This document shows, piece by piece, positions 8,725-20,465 of a stretch of 64,000 nt of DNA. Location of the stretch: the NCBI GenBank assembly GCA_029262235.1, contig JAJCZU010000002.1:1054001-1118000 (forward strand), in the 5' to 3' direction. Source of the stretch: Candidatus Eiseniibacteriota bacterium (GTDB taxonomy: Bacteria > Orphanbacterota > Orphanbacteria > Orphanbacterales > Orphanbacteraceae). The notes below the pieces were generated by a model that saw only the letters and a program-made list of their open reading frames with translations, ran no database searches and was not told where the DNA came from. Position 1 is the first letter of the stretch. Each line of letters opens with the position of its first letter. The translations under genes were made by a program, and so were the position numbers.

Positions 8725-10815
8725 ATGGGGCAGATCGGGAATGCGGATGCGTCGACCACCCGCTGGGACGCGCTCACCTACGATGGAAGCGCGCCGGGGA
8801 GAAACGTCCCTTCGCTGCACGTATACATCCGTCCGAAACGTCTCGAGGGAAGAGCTCCCGACGAGGCGCGGCGCCTCTTCCAGGACGTGATCTCCCGTTA
8901 CTACTCCGGCCCTCCGTTTCTGACACCCGAAGAAAAAATGCGCGACCTCCTCGTGACGGCCATCCCCGCCAATGCCCGCACTTCCTCTCTTCAGATCGGG
9001 ATCGCCATCTGCAATCGCGCGGAGAGCGCGGTTCATCTCTTTCGCCAGGGGGGCGCCGAGGCGTGGCTCGGGGATCGGCTTGTGGAGACGACCGAAGGGA
9101 GGGTGCGCTTTCTGCGTGAACCGTGCTTCGCATTCGTCGACGGCTCGCTCGAGGACGACGTCAAACGCCGCCTGACCGCGGCGGGCCCGGGCCGGCTCCT
9201 CGACGACGGTCGCACCACGGGGCTGGCTTTCGTCCTCAATCCTGACGGCGAAACGGATGAGCCCCCGCCCACCACGACCGCCCCGGAAGCGCCGGTCGGA
9301 AACGAACTCCCGCTCTTCCAGGACGCGCCTGCTCCTCGGAACGTTGCGCCCGATAGCATGGCATCAGAAAGCATGCCCCCGGAAGACATGACCCCGGAAG
9401 ACATCCCCTCGGAAAGCATCGAGCGCGAGCCGTTCATGGACACCCATCGGGCGCCCCCGGAAGAGAGCTCCCTGCAGGAAGCGCAGGCGGTCGACACTTC
9501 GTTCCTCAATCATACCGGACCCGACACCGCGCCTGAAAATGCGCTGGACGCCACGATCGCGGATCGCATTGCGGCGGAAGTACTCGCTCCGCGAAACGCG
9601 GGCGCCGAACGTATCGCGTTCCCGCTGCTTCCCGTTTCGCTCGTGGTCCTCGTCGCCCTGGTTGCGCTCTTCTGGCGTCAGCCCGGGAAGTGGGAGGATC
9701 GCGCCGGGCAGGAAGATGCGTCGCCGGGCATCACGATTGCCGAGTCGAACGAGTCGAACGAGTCGGACCCGGTCGACGCCGCCTCGACTGCGGATCAGGC
9801 TGCCGAGGCGCCTTCCGCGCTTCCCGATCCGGGCGCAAAGGGACCGGGCGATCTCGTCTGGGCATTCGCCGCGGAGGCCGCGATCACTTCTTCGCCGGCA
9901 GCCGCCGAAGGCGCCCTGCTCGTCGGTTCGCGCGACGGGCATCTCTACGCGATCGATCCGGCCTCCGGCAAGGAACTCTGGAGAGCGCCCGGCCCGCAGG
10001 GCGTAGGCAGCTCACCCGCGTACGGCGGCGGCCGCGCCTACTATGCTGATTACGGCGGGGACGTCGTCGCCGTCGACCTCAGCACGGGCGCCGAGATCTG
10101 GCGACGCGGAACGGGGAGCAAGATCGTCTCGTCACCGCTTTACGACGGCGAACGTGTGTACATCGGGTCGTTCAATCGTTCGCTCTACGCGCTTTCGAGC
10201 GAAACGGGCGAGATCATCTGGCGCTATCGAACCGATGACGCCATCTGGTCATCGCCCCGACTCGCGGGGGACCTCGTTCTGATCGGGTCGATCGATCGCC
10301 ATCTCCATGCCGTTCGCCGGGAGGACGGAAAGCGCGAATGGAAAGCCCAGACCGGCGGTCCGCTCTATGCCTCGCCGACCGTGCAGAACGACCGGATCTT
10401 CGTCGGATCGCGTGACGGCTTCTTCTATTGCCTTTCCCTCGACGACGGCAGCCGCGTCTGGCGCACGGAGGTGGGAAGCGCGATTCACTCGTCGGCGGCA
10501 CTGGGTGACGACCGGCTGTTCGTCGGCACGGAGGACGGCGCCCTCATTGCGCTTTCGCTGGCGACCGGCGAACTTCTCTGGAGCTTCCCGACCGGAGGAC
10601 GCCTCCCGGCTTCCCCCCGGCTTCACGAAGGGATCGTTTACGCCCCGTCCTACGATCAATACGCCTACGCGCTCGACGCCGAGTCCGGGCATCCCGTCTG
10701 GCGGATCAACGTGGGGTCTTCCGCCTATTCGAGCCCTGTGGTACAGGGGGATCGCCTCTTCTTCGGGACGAACGACGGGCGCCTGGTTGCCTATGCCGTC
10801 GGGGAATCGCCTTGA
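8725..10815 (+). CDS. Membrane-anchored PQQ-like propeller protein with degenerate phosphatase-like N-terminus
   Basis: The 696-residue product starts at ATG 8725, just after GGGGGAGAAGG. Residues about 1-170 resemble a worn PP2C-type fold (IGIAICNRAESAVHLFRQGG), but I see no clear metal-binding aspartates. A Pro/Glu/Met-rich linker with imperfect repeats (SESMPPEDMTPEDIPSESIE) follows, then one transmembrane segment near residues 298-318 (LLPVSLVVLVALVALFW). The rest is about eight PQQ/BamB-like propeller repeats (VGSRDGHLYAIDPASGKELW and variants), presumably outside the membrane. Topology suggests a cytoplasmic N-terminus and an external propeller. Function unknown. Confidence 0.82.
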   Translation: MGQIGNADASTTRWDALTYDGSAPGRNVPSLHVYIRPKRLEGRAPDEARRLFQDVISRYYSGPPFLTPEEKMRDLLVTAIPANARTSSLQIGIAICNRAESAVHLFRQGGAEAWLGDRLVETTEGRVRFLREPCFAFVDGSLEDDVKRRLTAAGPGRLLDDGRTTGLAFVLNPDGETDEPPPTTTAPEAPVGNELPLFQDAPAPRNVAPDSMASESMPPEDMTPEDIPSESIEREPFMDTHRAPPEESSLQEAQAVDTSFLNHTGPDTAPENALDATIADRIAAEVLAPRNAGAERIAFPLLPVSLVVLVALVALFWRQPGKWEDRAGQEDASPGITIAESNESNESDPVDAASTADQAAEAPSALPDPGAKGPGDLVWAFAAEAAITSSPAAAEGALLVGSRDGHLYAIDPASGKELWRAPGPQGVGSSPAYGGGRAYYADYGGDVVAVDLSTGAEIWRRGTGSKIVSSPLYDGERVYIGSFNRSLYALSSETGEIIWRYRTDDAIWSSPRLAGDLVLIGSIDRHLHAVRREDGKREWKAQTGGPLYASPTVQNDRIFVGSRDGFFYCLSLDDGSRVWRTEVGSAIHSSAALGDDRLFVGTEDGALIALSLATGELLWSFPTGGRLPASPRLHEGIVYAPSYDQYAYALDAESGHPVWRINVGSSAYSSPVVQGDRLFFGTNDGRLVAYAVGESP

Positions 10816-10840
10816 CAGACCCGTATCCCGCGTGTACTAA
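10812..10840 (+). promoter_or_regulatory. Sigma-70-type promoter of secA
   Basis: A perfect -35 TTGACA (10812-10817) is separated by 17 bases from TACTAA (10835-10840). The -35 overlaps the stop codon of the preceding gene. It would start a leader of roughly 120 bases before secA. Confidence 0.75.
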
Positions 10841-10911
10841 TTAAGAAGCGTTTTGTTTGCGAAACCACGGCGAGCACTTCACTTAGCTCTGCCGCACCAT
10901 CCAATCCGACT

Positions 10912-10936
10912 ACCCCGAGGGCATGCCCGTCGGGGT
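10912..10936 (+). promoter_or_regulatory. Hairpin in the secA leader
   Basis: ACCCCGA (10912-10918) pairs perfectly with TCGGGGT (10930-10936), enclosing the self-complementary GGGCATGCCC. No T-tract follows, so it is not a simple terminator. It lies 30 bases upstream of the secA ATG and could affect translation or transcript stability. Confidence 0.5.
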
Positions 10937-10966
10937 TCGCTATTCCGAGCGGGGATTCTGCGCATC

Positions 10967-13969
<3,003 letters not shown>

Positions 13970-13971
13970 CC

Positions 13972-14000
13972 TTGCACAGTCCGGGGTGAAACCCTATCTT
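13972..14000 (+). promoter_or_regulatory. Sigma-70-type promoter before the smg-like/topA genes
   Basis: TTGCAC (13972-13977), a 17-base spacer and TATCTT (13995-14000) lie immediately after the secA stop. They would transcribe the Smg-like gene and probably topA. Confidence 0.6.
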
Positions 14001-14035
14001 CCCGAACGGACGCCGGGCCAAATGAGGAGACGATA

Positions 14036-14449
14036 ATGCAGAACGAGCGCTGGGAACGATATCTGCTCGATCTGATACGCAAACTGTCGGGCGAGGACTC
14101 ACCCGACCAGTGGGACGCACTCGTCGCCTCACTCGCTGCTCTCCCGGAATCCGACCTGCGGGTCTGCGAAACTTCCTCGCGGCTCGGTCGGCGCATTCTT
14201 CGCGACGAAGAGAAGCGCCCGCTCAGCGCATCGAGCATCGGCTTGATCGTCGAGCTGCAGGATATCGGTTTCCCCGCTTCGCTGATCGAACGCATCGTCG
14301 AGCAGACACAGGAAGCGGAATCGAGCAGCGTCTTTCCACCCGAACTCCTCGAAGTGGTCGCGTACGTCCTGCTGACCGAGTATCAGGACGTCACCCGCGG
14401 CCGGAACGTCGTCGTCGATTCGATGACCGGGCCCGCAACCGTCCACTAA
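14036..14449 (+). CDS. Smg/DUF494-like small protein
   Basis: The 137-residue acidic, helical protein has no signal peptide. Its second half (GFPASLIERIVEQTQEAESS, then ELLEVVAYVLLTEY) resembles the C-terminal half of the DUF494/Smg family, and smg lies near topoisomerase-related genes and dprA in many bacteria; here it is directly upstream of topA. The match is my recollection of the family pattern and is modest. ATG 14036 follows AGGAGACGATA. The role of Smg is not established. Confidence 0.55.
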   Translation: MQNERWERYLLDLIRKLSGEDSPDQWDALVASLAALPESDLRVCETSSRLGRRILRDEEKRPLSASSIGLIVELQDIGFPASLIERIVEQTQEAESSSVFPPELLEVVAYVLLTEYQDVTRGRNVVVDSMTGPATVH

Positions 14450-14494
14450 GTCTGTCTTCGCGCATCTTTCGCGCACCTGTTTGAGAGAGGAACC

Positions 14495-16747
14495 ATGGCC
14501 AAAGCACTCGTCATAGTCGAAAGCCCGGCAAAGGCACGCACAATCAACAAGTTCCTGGGCAAGGACTTCGACGTCAAAGCATCGATGGGCCATGTCAAGG
14601 ATCTGCCGAAGCGCGACCTCGGCGTCGACCTCGAGAACAATTTCGAGCCGCGCTACATTATTATACGCGGCAAGGGAAAGATCCTGCAGGAGATCAAGAA
14701 GGCAGCGGTCAAAGCCGACGAAATCTACCTCGCCCCTGACTTCGACCGCGAAGGGGAGGCGATCGCGTATCATCTCGCCGCCTACCTTCGTGAGGCATCG
14801 GAAGGCAAAGGCAAAGAGAAGAAGATCTATCGCATCCTGTTCAACGAGATCACGGAAAAGGCCATTCGCAAAGCGATTGAATCGCCGGTCGAAATCGACT
14901 CGCAGAAAGTCGACGCGCAGCAGGCACGGCGCGTACTCGACCGCCTCGTAGGCTATCTGATCAGCCCGCTTCTATGGAAAGCCATCTACCGCGGAACCAG
15001 CGCCGGCCGCGTGCAGTCCGTAGCGCTTCGCATTATCTGTGAGCGCGAAGAAGAGATCGAAAAGTTCGTACCCGAAGAATTCTGGTCGATCGACGCGGAG
15101 TTCACGGGCGATGCGAAGAAGCCGATCCTCGCTTCGCTTGCCGAAGTGAACGGCGAGAAGATCAAGATCGAAAACGGGGAGCAGGCGCTCGCCATTACCG
15201 ACGACCTGCCGAAGCAGACGTTTACGATTTCGAAAGTCGACAAGAAAGTACGCAGGCGACGCCCCGCACCGCCGTTTATTACGTCGACCCTGCAGCAGGA
15301 AGCCGCAAAGCGCTTTCACTACTCCGCCCGCAAGACGATGCAGGTCGCGCAGTCTCTCTACGAAGGGGTCGAGCTCGGCACGGAAGGCCCGGTCGGGCTC
15401 ATCACCTATATGCGAACGGACTCCGTGCGCGTGGCGGACGAGGCGATCGACGAAGTGCGCGGCCTGATCCAGTCCCGCTACACGAAGGACGACGCGCCGG
15501 CCAAGCCCAACGTATATAAGAAGAAGAAGGGCGCACAGGACGCGCATGAAGCCATTCGACCGACCTCATCGATGCGCACTCCCGAGAGCATGAAGGGCGA
15601 CCTTTCGAAGGACCAGTTCCGTGTCTATGAACTGATCTGGTCGCGCTTTGTCGCCAGCCAGATGGTTCCGGCCGTTTACGATCAGACCGCGCTCGACATC
15701 ACCGGCGGACCTTACATGTTCCGTGCAAACGGTTCCGTCATGCGCGAACTCGGCTTCCTGAAGGCCTTTCAGGAAATCGGCGACGAGAAGAGCAAGGATC
15801 GCCTGCTCCCGCCCGTCGAACAGGGCGAGGACGCCGAGCTCGGCGAAGTGCAGAAGGATCAGCACTTCACTCAGCCTCCGGCGCGTTTCACCGACGCCAG
15901 CCTCGTCAAGGAACTCGAGGCGAACGGGATCGGCCGACCGAGTACGTACGCCTCGATCACGAGCACGCTCCTCGATCGCAAATACATTACGCGCGACAAG
16001 CAGCGCTTTCATCCGAGCGACCTCGGACGCGCCGTGCTCAAGTTTCTGCTGATCAACTTCGAGAACATCTTCAACGTGCAGTTTACGGCCGAGATGGAAC
16101 TCGACCTCGACAAGATCGAGGAGGGAACCGACCAGTGGCGCGAAGTCGTCGGCGAATTCTACGGCCGCTTCCAGAAGGACCTCGAGACGGTCGACGAAAA
16201 ATCCGAAGAGGTCATGAAGGAACTCAAGGAAGAGACCGACGTCGAGTGCGACAAGTGCGGAAAAGGGATGATCCTGCGCTGGGGCCGGAACGGACGCTTT
16301 CTCGCATGCTCCGGGTACCCGGACTGCAAGAACACGAAGCCGCTCGAAGGGGAAGAGCCGGAACCCACCGGCGAGAAGTGCGAGAAATGCGAAGGCGACA
16401 TGATCATCAAGTCGGGTCGCTTCGGCCGATTCCTCGCGTGTTCCAACTACCCCGAATGCAAGAACACGAAGTCGATTCCGGTGGGCGTCAAGTGTCCGAA
16501 GGACGATTGCGGCGGCGATCTCACGGAGAAACGCACGCGGAGCGGCAAGATCTTCTACGGGTGCGGCAACTATCCGAAGTGCAACTTCGCCGTCTGGACC
16601 AAGCCTGTCGCGGAAGTCTGCCCGGAGTGCAAGTTCCCCGTCATGGTCGAGAAGCAGTCCAAGGCGCGCGGCCCGTTTCTCGAATGCGCGAACACGGAGT
16701 GCCGTCACAAAAAGGACCTGGCCGAAGAACTCGTCGACGCCGGATGA
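14495..16747 (+). CDS. topA: DNA topoisomerase I (type IA) TopA
   Basis: TopA relaxes negative supercoils. The 750-residue protein begins with the Toprim signature ALVIVESPAKARTINKFLG and contains the acidic pair in APDFDREGEAIA. The active-site tyrosine is Y305 in GLITYMRTDSVR, and the C-terminal gate is also present. Four tandem zinc-ribbon-like modules follow residue 580 (CDKCGKGMILRWG, CEKCEGDMIIKSG, a CPKDDC unit and CPECKFPVM), each with four cysteines. ATG 14495 is preceded by GAGAGGAACC. Confidence 0.97.
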   Translation: MAKALVIVESPAKARTINKFLGKDFDVKASMGHVKDLPKRDLGVDLENNFEPRYIIIRGKGKILQEIKKAAVKADEIYLAPDFDREGEAIAYHLAAYLREASEGKGKEKKIYRILFNEITEKAIRKAIESPVEIDSQKVDAQQARRVLDRLVGYLISPLLWKAIYRGTSAGRVQSVALRIICEREEEIEKFVPEEFWSIDAEFTGDAKKPILASLAEVNGEKIKIENGEQALAITDDLPKQTFTISKVDKKVRRRRPAPPFITSTLQQEAAKRFHYSARKTMQVAQSLYEGVELGTEGPVGLITYMRTDSVRVADEAIDEVRGLIQSRYTKDDAPAKPNVYKKKKGAQDAHEAIRPTSSMRTPESMKGDLSKDQFRVYELIWSRFVASQMVPAVYDQTALDITGGPYMFRANGSVMRELGFLKAFQEIGDEKSKDRLLPPVEQGEDAELGEVQKDQHFTQPPARFTDASLVKELEANGIGRPSTYASITSTLLDRKYITRDKQRFHPSDLGRAVLKFLLINFENIFNVQFTAEMELDLDKIEEGTDQWREVVGEFYGRFQKDLETVDEKSEEVMKELKEETDVECDKCGKGMILRWGRNGRFLACSGYPDCKNTKPLEGEEPEPTGEKCEKCEGDMIIKSGRFGRFLACSNYPECKNTKSIPVGVKCPKDDCGGDLTEKRTRSGKIFYGCGNYPKCNFAVWTKPVAEVCPECKFPVMVEKQSKARGPFLECANTECRHKKDLAEELVDAG

Positions 16748-16797
16748 TCCTCGGATCTTTCCGGGGAACGGCCGCGCGGCGATCCTGAGGAGACCCT

Positions 16798-17670
16798 GTG
16801 CGCGAGTCCGTCGTCCTTTTCATTGACCGCCTGACGACCCGTCAATATTCACCGCGCACGATCTCCACCTATATGCGCGACCTCGATCGCTTCCTCCTGT
16901 TTCTCGAATCACACGACCTTCCCGTCGACGTAAAGCGGATCGACACGCCTGTTCTGCGCGAATATCTCGCCTGGCTCTACGACCGCAAACTCGCCCGTTC
17001 CACGCGCGCCCGCGCGCTCGCGACCCTGAAGTCCTTCTTTCGAGAGATGCACCGCGAGGAGCGGATCCCGACGAATCCGGCCGCGATCGTGTCTTTCCCG
17101 AAGCCCGAAAAGAAACTGCCCCTCTTTCTTCGTGAGCGCGAGATCGACAAGCTGTTCACGCTGCCCGCGGGGAAACTGGCGCTCCGCGATCTTGCGCTTC
17201 TCGAACTGCTCTACGGCGCGGGACTGCGCCTCGCGGAAGTGGCCGGCCTCGACCGCGGCAGCGCCGACCTCACGCGCGGGCAGATTCGCGTGTTCGGGAA
17301 GGGGGCGCGCGAGCGTATCGTCCCGCTCGGCCGGGAGGCGGTACGCGCCCTGCGTGTGTATCTCGAAGCGGAGACGGATCCGACGGCGCCCGGCGAGGAG
17401 GCCCTCTTTCGCAATGTGCGGGGCAGGCGGCTTTCGCATCGCGGTATTCAGCGCCGCGTCGGCATCTGGCTCCGGCGGGTAGGCCCGGGGCTCACGGTCC
17501 ATTCCCTGCGACACACCTTCGCCACGCACCTGCTCGAACAGGGGGCCGACCTCCGCGCCGTGCAGGAGCTTCTCGGGCACCGTCATCTGAGCAGCACACA
17601 GCGCTATACGCACGTGACCGCGGACCGCCTTCGCAAAATCTACCAGCGGGCCCACCCACGGGCCGACTGA
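16798..17670 (+). CDS. Tyrosine site-specific recombinase, XerC/XerD type
   Basis: The 290-residue recombinase has an N-terminal SAM-like DNA-binding domain (SPRTISTYMRDLDRF) and a complete catalytic set: R144 in GAGLRLAE, K168 in FGKGARER, H235 and R238 in HSLRHTFATH, H261 in LLGHRHLSS and nucleophile Y270. Length and lack of mobile-element context fit chromosome-dimer resolution by Xer rather than an integrase. Which Xer paralogue it is cannot be told without the other. It starts at GTG 16798 after TGAGGAGACC, about 50 bases downstream of topA. Confidence 0.92.
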   Translation: MRESVVLFIDRLTTRQYSPRTISTYMRDLDRFLLFLESHDLPVDVKRIDTPVLREYLAWLYDRKLARSTRARALATLKSFFREMHREERIPTNPAAIVSFPKPEKKLPLFLREREIDKLFTLPAGKLALRDLALLELLYGAGLRLAEVAGLDRGSADLTRGQIRVFGKGARERIVPLGREAVRALRVYLEAETDPTAPGEEALFRNVRGRRLSHRGIQRRVGIWLRRVGPGLTVHSLRHTFATHLLEQGADLRAVQELLGHRHLSSTQRYTHVTADRLRKIYQRAHPRAD

Positions 17671-17769
17671 CCCCTTTACTCCCGCGCCGCTCGATGCGAT
17701 CCTTATCGTGCGTTTTGAAAGGCGCATACACCGGGTCAATCCATACGCTTTTTATAAAGAGGAGAAACG

Positions 17770-18684
17770 ATGGCCAAGAGGGATTTTCTGTCGCTCGCGG
17801 ATCTTTCCCGCGACGAGTTCGACGGACTCGTCAAGCGCGCGATCGAGGGGAAGAAAGAGTGGAACGAAGGACGCGCGAAGTCGCCCATGAAAGGGAAGAT
17901 GCTCGGCCTCATCTTTCACAAGCCGAGCCTGCGCACGCGGGTAAGCTTCGAGGTCGGTGCACGCCAGCTCGGCGGCAGCGCCATTTACCTTACGGATAAA
18001 GAACTCGGCATCGGATCACGCGAAGCGGTCGAGGATGTCGGCGAGGTCTTGAGCCGCTATCTCGATGTGATCATGATCCGCACGTTCGATCACAAGATCG
18101 CAGTTGATCTGGCGGCCCACGCCAAATCGCCTGTCATCAACGGTCTGACCGACCTGCTCCATCCGTGTCAGGTTCTCGCCGACGTGCAGACCATCGTCGA
18201 ACACCGGGGCACGATCGAGGGGAAGGTCGTGACGTTCTACGGCGACGGCAGCAATAACATGGCGCACTCCTGGATCAACGCGGCTGCCGTTCTTCCGTTC
18301 GAACTCCGCATTGCGACGCCTTCGAATTATCTCCCGAACGCCGCGGTCATGAACCACGCGAAGAAGTCCGGTGCGAAAATCGTTGTCACGCATGACGCGA
18401 AAGAAGCGAGCGAAGGCACCGACGTGCTCTACACCGACGTCTGGGCCTCGATGGGGCAGGAGTCGGAGCGCGATGCCCGCATTCGCGAGATGATGCCGTA
18501 CCAGGTGAACGCCGAGGCGCTCGCCCTCGCGAAGAAGAACGCGCTCGTGCTTCACTGTCTGCCCGCGCACCGGGGGGAAGAAGTGACCGCCGATGTCATC
18601 GACGGTCCGCACTCGGTAATCTACGACGAAGCGGAGAACCGTCTCCACGCGCAGAAAGCGATCATCGAGTGGCTTCTCGCGTAG
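17770..18684 (+). CDS. argF: Ornithine carbamoyltransferase ArgF
   Basis: This enzyme makes citrulline from ornithine and carbamoyl phosphate in arginine synthesis. The 304-residue protein carries the carbamoyl-phosphate loop as SLRTR (residues 53-57, where many family members have STRTR), HPCQ at 131-134 and the ornithine-specific HCLPAHRGEE with C263. The C-terminal HCLPAHRGEE favours ornithine over N-acetyl- or N-succinylornithine as substrate. ATG 17770 follows AGAGGAGAAACG. No other arginine-synthesis gene is in the window. Confidence 0.93.
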   Translation: MAKRDFLSLADLSRDEFDGLVKRAIEGKKEWNEGRAKSPMKGKMLGLIFHKPSLRTRVSFEVGARQLGGSAIYLTDKELGIGSREAVEDVGEVLSRYLDVIMIRTFDHKIAVDLAAHAKSPVINGLTDLLHPCQVLADVQTIVEHRGTIEGKVVTFYGDGSNNMAHSWINAAAVLPFELRIATPSNYLPNAAVMNHAKKSGAKIVVTHDAKEASEGTDVLYTDVWASMGQESERDARIREMMPYQVNAEALALAKKNALVLHCLPAHRGEEVTADVIDGPHSVIYDEAENRLHAQKAIIEWLLA

Positions 18685-19835
18685 CACGTGCCCGAACGAT
18701 TCTGGCTGCAGGGGCGGCGCTCGTGTGTCTTCACTGCGCACAGCCCGCCCCGCCGCCCGGCGGCCCCGTTGACAACACAGCCCCGACGGTGCTCGCGACC
18801 GATCCCCCGGACGGCGCTTTCGGCGTTTCGTACCCGCTTACCAGCACGTTCTACTTCAGCGAAAAGATGCACAAGCGAAGTGTGGAACGTGACCTGCGAA
18901 TCTATCCCGAGCCCGACTTTCTCCGCATCGAATGGGAAGAGGGAGCGCTGACCGACGACAACGGCGAGCACGCCGTGGAGCTGCTTCACATTACGCTCGA
19001 CCGTGACGATCGCCTGACTCCGCGCCCGACCACGATCACCGTGGGCGGCGGCTCGGAAGATGGCAGGAAGAACGCGATCGAGGGACCAGTGTCTCTCGCC
19101 TTCACGAATGGACAGGCCCCGCTGCCCCTCGGCCGCCTGGCCGGACGTGCCGAGGTAGCGGAAAAGAAACGCACTGGACTCGACCTCGTTTCGATCACCG
19201 TAGAGGCATACCGTGTCCCGGCGCCGGAAACGGAAGAGACGTCCCCCGGAACGAGTATGCTTGCCGAAACGGAAGAGGCGGCCCCGGTCGCCCCTTACGC
19301 AGTTACTTCCGCCGGGCGCGACGGCCAGTTTCTGTTTCGCCACCTGCCGCTCGCACCGGAGCGCGTGCGGCTCCGGCTCTATCGCGACGATGACCAGGAC
19401 GGCGTGCTGAACCGGGAAGTCGAGTACTACGGCTTCAGCGACACGCTCGCTCTCACCGAGGAGGGCGATTCCATCACCATACGGATGGTGAACGTGGAAA
19501 CGCCGGCCGAGCTCTCAGGGACCATTCTCTGGGCCTCTCCCGAGTCCCTGAGCGTCGAGTTGACCGCCTCCGGCGACTCGCTGGAGCCGGAAACCACAAT
19601 ACCCGATTCGACGGGCGCCTTTGCATTCCGCAAGGTAGCCGCCGGGAGCTATGAGCTCCGGGTCCTCCGCCAGGCGGGGGGAGGCGGGGAGGCTCCTTCC
19701 TCAGAAGTTCTCGATACGCGGCCAATCGATCTTGCTCCGGGTGAGCAGCGGACGCTCCCGGACATCGGCCCCCCGGAACCCGCTCCGGACGAGACGATGA
19801 TCCCGGAGGGGCAGAACCCCCAAGTGAAGGAATAA
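18669..19835 (+). CDS. Exported protein with N-terminal Ig-like (Big_5-type) domain, possible lipoprotein
   Basis: The 388-residue product starts at GTG 18669, overlapping the end of argF by 16 bases. A hydrophobic signal segment (ILAAGAALVCLHCAQ) leads into a Pro-rich stretch. The DNTAPTVLATDPPDGAFGV motif then opens Big_5/SbsA-type Ig domains that mark exported FCB-group proteins. A later block (FLFRHLPLAPERVRLRLYRD, then FAFRKVAAGSYELRVL) looks like carboxypeptidase-regulatory-like or prealbumin-like beta-sandwiches. The cysteines near residues 20-23 could be a lipid-attachment site, but the lipobox is atypical. Function unknown. Confidence 0.72.
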   Translation: MASRVARARTILAAGAALVCLHCAQPAPPPGGPVDNTAPTVLATDPPDGAFGVSYPLTSTFYFSEKMHKRSVERDLRIYPEPDFLRIEWEEGALTDDNGEHAVELLHITLDRDDRLTPRPTTITVGGGSEDGRKNAIEGPVSLAFTNGQAPLPLGRLAGRAEVAEKKRTGLDLVSITVEAYRVPAPETEETSPGTSMLAETEEAAPVAPYAVTSAGRDGQFLFRHLPLAPERVRLRLYRDDDQDGVLNREVEYYGFSDTLALTEEGDSITIRMVNVETPAELSGTILWASPESLSVELTASGDSLEPETTIPDSTGAFAFRKVAAGSYELRVLRQAGGGGEAPSSEVLDTRPIDLAPGEQRTLPDIGPPEPAPDETMIPEGQNPQVKE

Positions 19836-19842
19836 AAAAGAG

Positions 19843-19870
19843 TTGACAGCTTTCGGCCGTGGTTGATAGC
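19843..19870 (+). promoter_or_regulatory. Sigma-70-type promoter of the HU/IHF gene
   Basis: A perfect TTGACA at 19843-19848 is followed, after 16 bases, by GATAGC as the best -10-like hexamer. The -10 is weak, but the -35 match and its place 70 bases upstream of the start support it. Confidence 0.5.
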
Positions 19871-19917
19871 GTCATTTTTGTACTCATTCCAGTACGGGAG
19901 AGCGCGGGAGGATACGC

Positions 19918-20271
19918 ATGACGAAGGCCGACCTGGTCGACGAAGTAGTGCAGGCCACCAAACTGCCGAAAAAGGACGTCGCGTTGATCGTGGACGGCTT
20001 TCTCGAGGCGATCTGCCAGACCTTGACCGACAGCGGCCATGTCGAGATACGCGGATTCGGGAGCTTCAAGATCAAATTCGCCAATGCCCGCATTGCGCGA
20101 AACCCTCGATCCGGCGAAACTGTACATGTGCCGGCAAAGCTGGTCCCGTTTTTCAAAGTGTCCCGGGAACTCAAAAACCTCGTGGAAGAGGCCGCGCGCG
20201 ACCGCGTCGACGGCGAATCTCATCAGGCCGCTGCGGCGATGCCCGATGGCTCCCGGGAAGCCCGCGACTAG
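19918..20271 (+). CDS. HU/IHF-family nucleoid DNA-bending protein
   Basis: The 117-residue protein matches the HU/IHF fold across residues 1-92. MTKADLVDEV opens it, FGSFKIK precedes the DNA-binding arm, ARNPRSGE is the arm signature and PAKLVPFFKVSRELKNLV closes the domain. A 25-residue tail rich in Ala/Asp extends past the usual 90-95 residues. It binds and bends DNA and could assist sigma-54 promoter looping, as IHF does in other bacteria; whether it is HU- or IHF-like cannot be decided here. ATG 19918 follows GGGAGGATACGC. Confidence 0.93.
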   Translation: MTKADLVDEVVQATKLPKKDVALIVDGFLEAICQTLTDSGHVEIRGFGSFKIKFANARIARNPRSGETVHVPAKLVPFFKVSRELKNLVEEAARDRVDGESHQAAAAMPDGSREARD

Positions 20272-20299
20272 TTACGAATCAATTCAGTCACTGACCCGC

Positions 20300-20315
20300 G
20301 ATTCCCAAGGGAATC
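20300..20315 (+). promoter_or_regulatory. Perfect 7-bp inverted repeat next to a ribosome-binding site
   Basis: GATTCCC and GGGAATC flank a 2-base AA centre, directly abutting the AGGAGG of the COX24-type gene. It could be an operator or, with a wider loop, an RNA hairpin limiting access to the ribosome-binding site. Confidence 0.35.
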
Positions 20316-20327
20316 GAGGAGGAACCG

Positions 20328-20420
20328 ATGCCGAGTGGTAAGAAGCGGAAACGCGCCAAGATTGCGACGCACAAGCGGAAAAAACGCTTGCGCAAGAACC
20401 GTCATAAAAACAAGAAGTAG
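20328..20420 (+). CDS. 30-residue basic protein, AURKAIP1/COX24 (DUF1713) type
   Basis: A strong AGGAGG (20317-20322) sits 5 bases before ATG 20328. The product (MPSGKKRKRAKIATHKRKKR then LRKNRHKNKK) is about 60 percent Lys, Arg or His and follows the AURKAIP1/COX24 C-terminal-domain pattern. Members occur as tiny ribosome-associated proteins, such as mycobacterial bS22 and the Bacteroidetes forms. By family knowledge it probably binds the small ribosomal subunit. It lies just downstream of the HU/IHF gene and upstream of tonB. Confidence 0.85.
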   Translation: MPSGKKRKRAKIATHKRKKRLRKNRHKNKK

Positions 20421-20465
20421 TTCTCACCTTACAGGTTCGATCGACTCTCCCCTCAAACGGACGGC

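Noticed and set aside
16798-17670. Tyrosine recombinase as evidence of a mobile element
   Set aside because: It is flanked by housekeeping genes (topA, argF) with no att-like repeats, tRNA or phage genes; Xer function is more likely.
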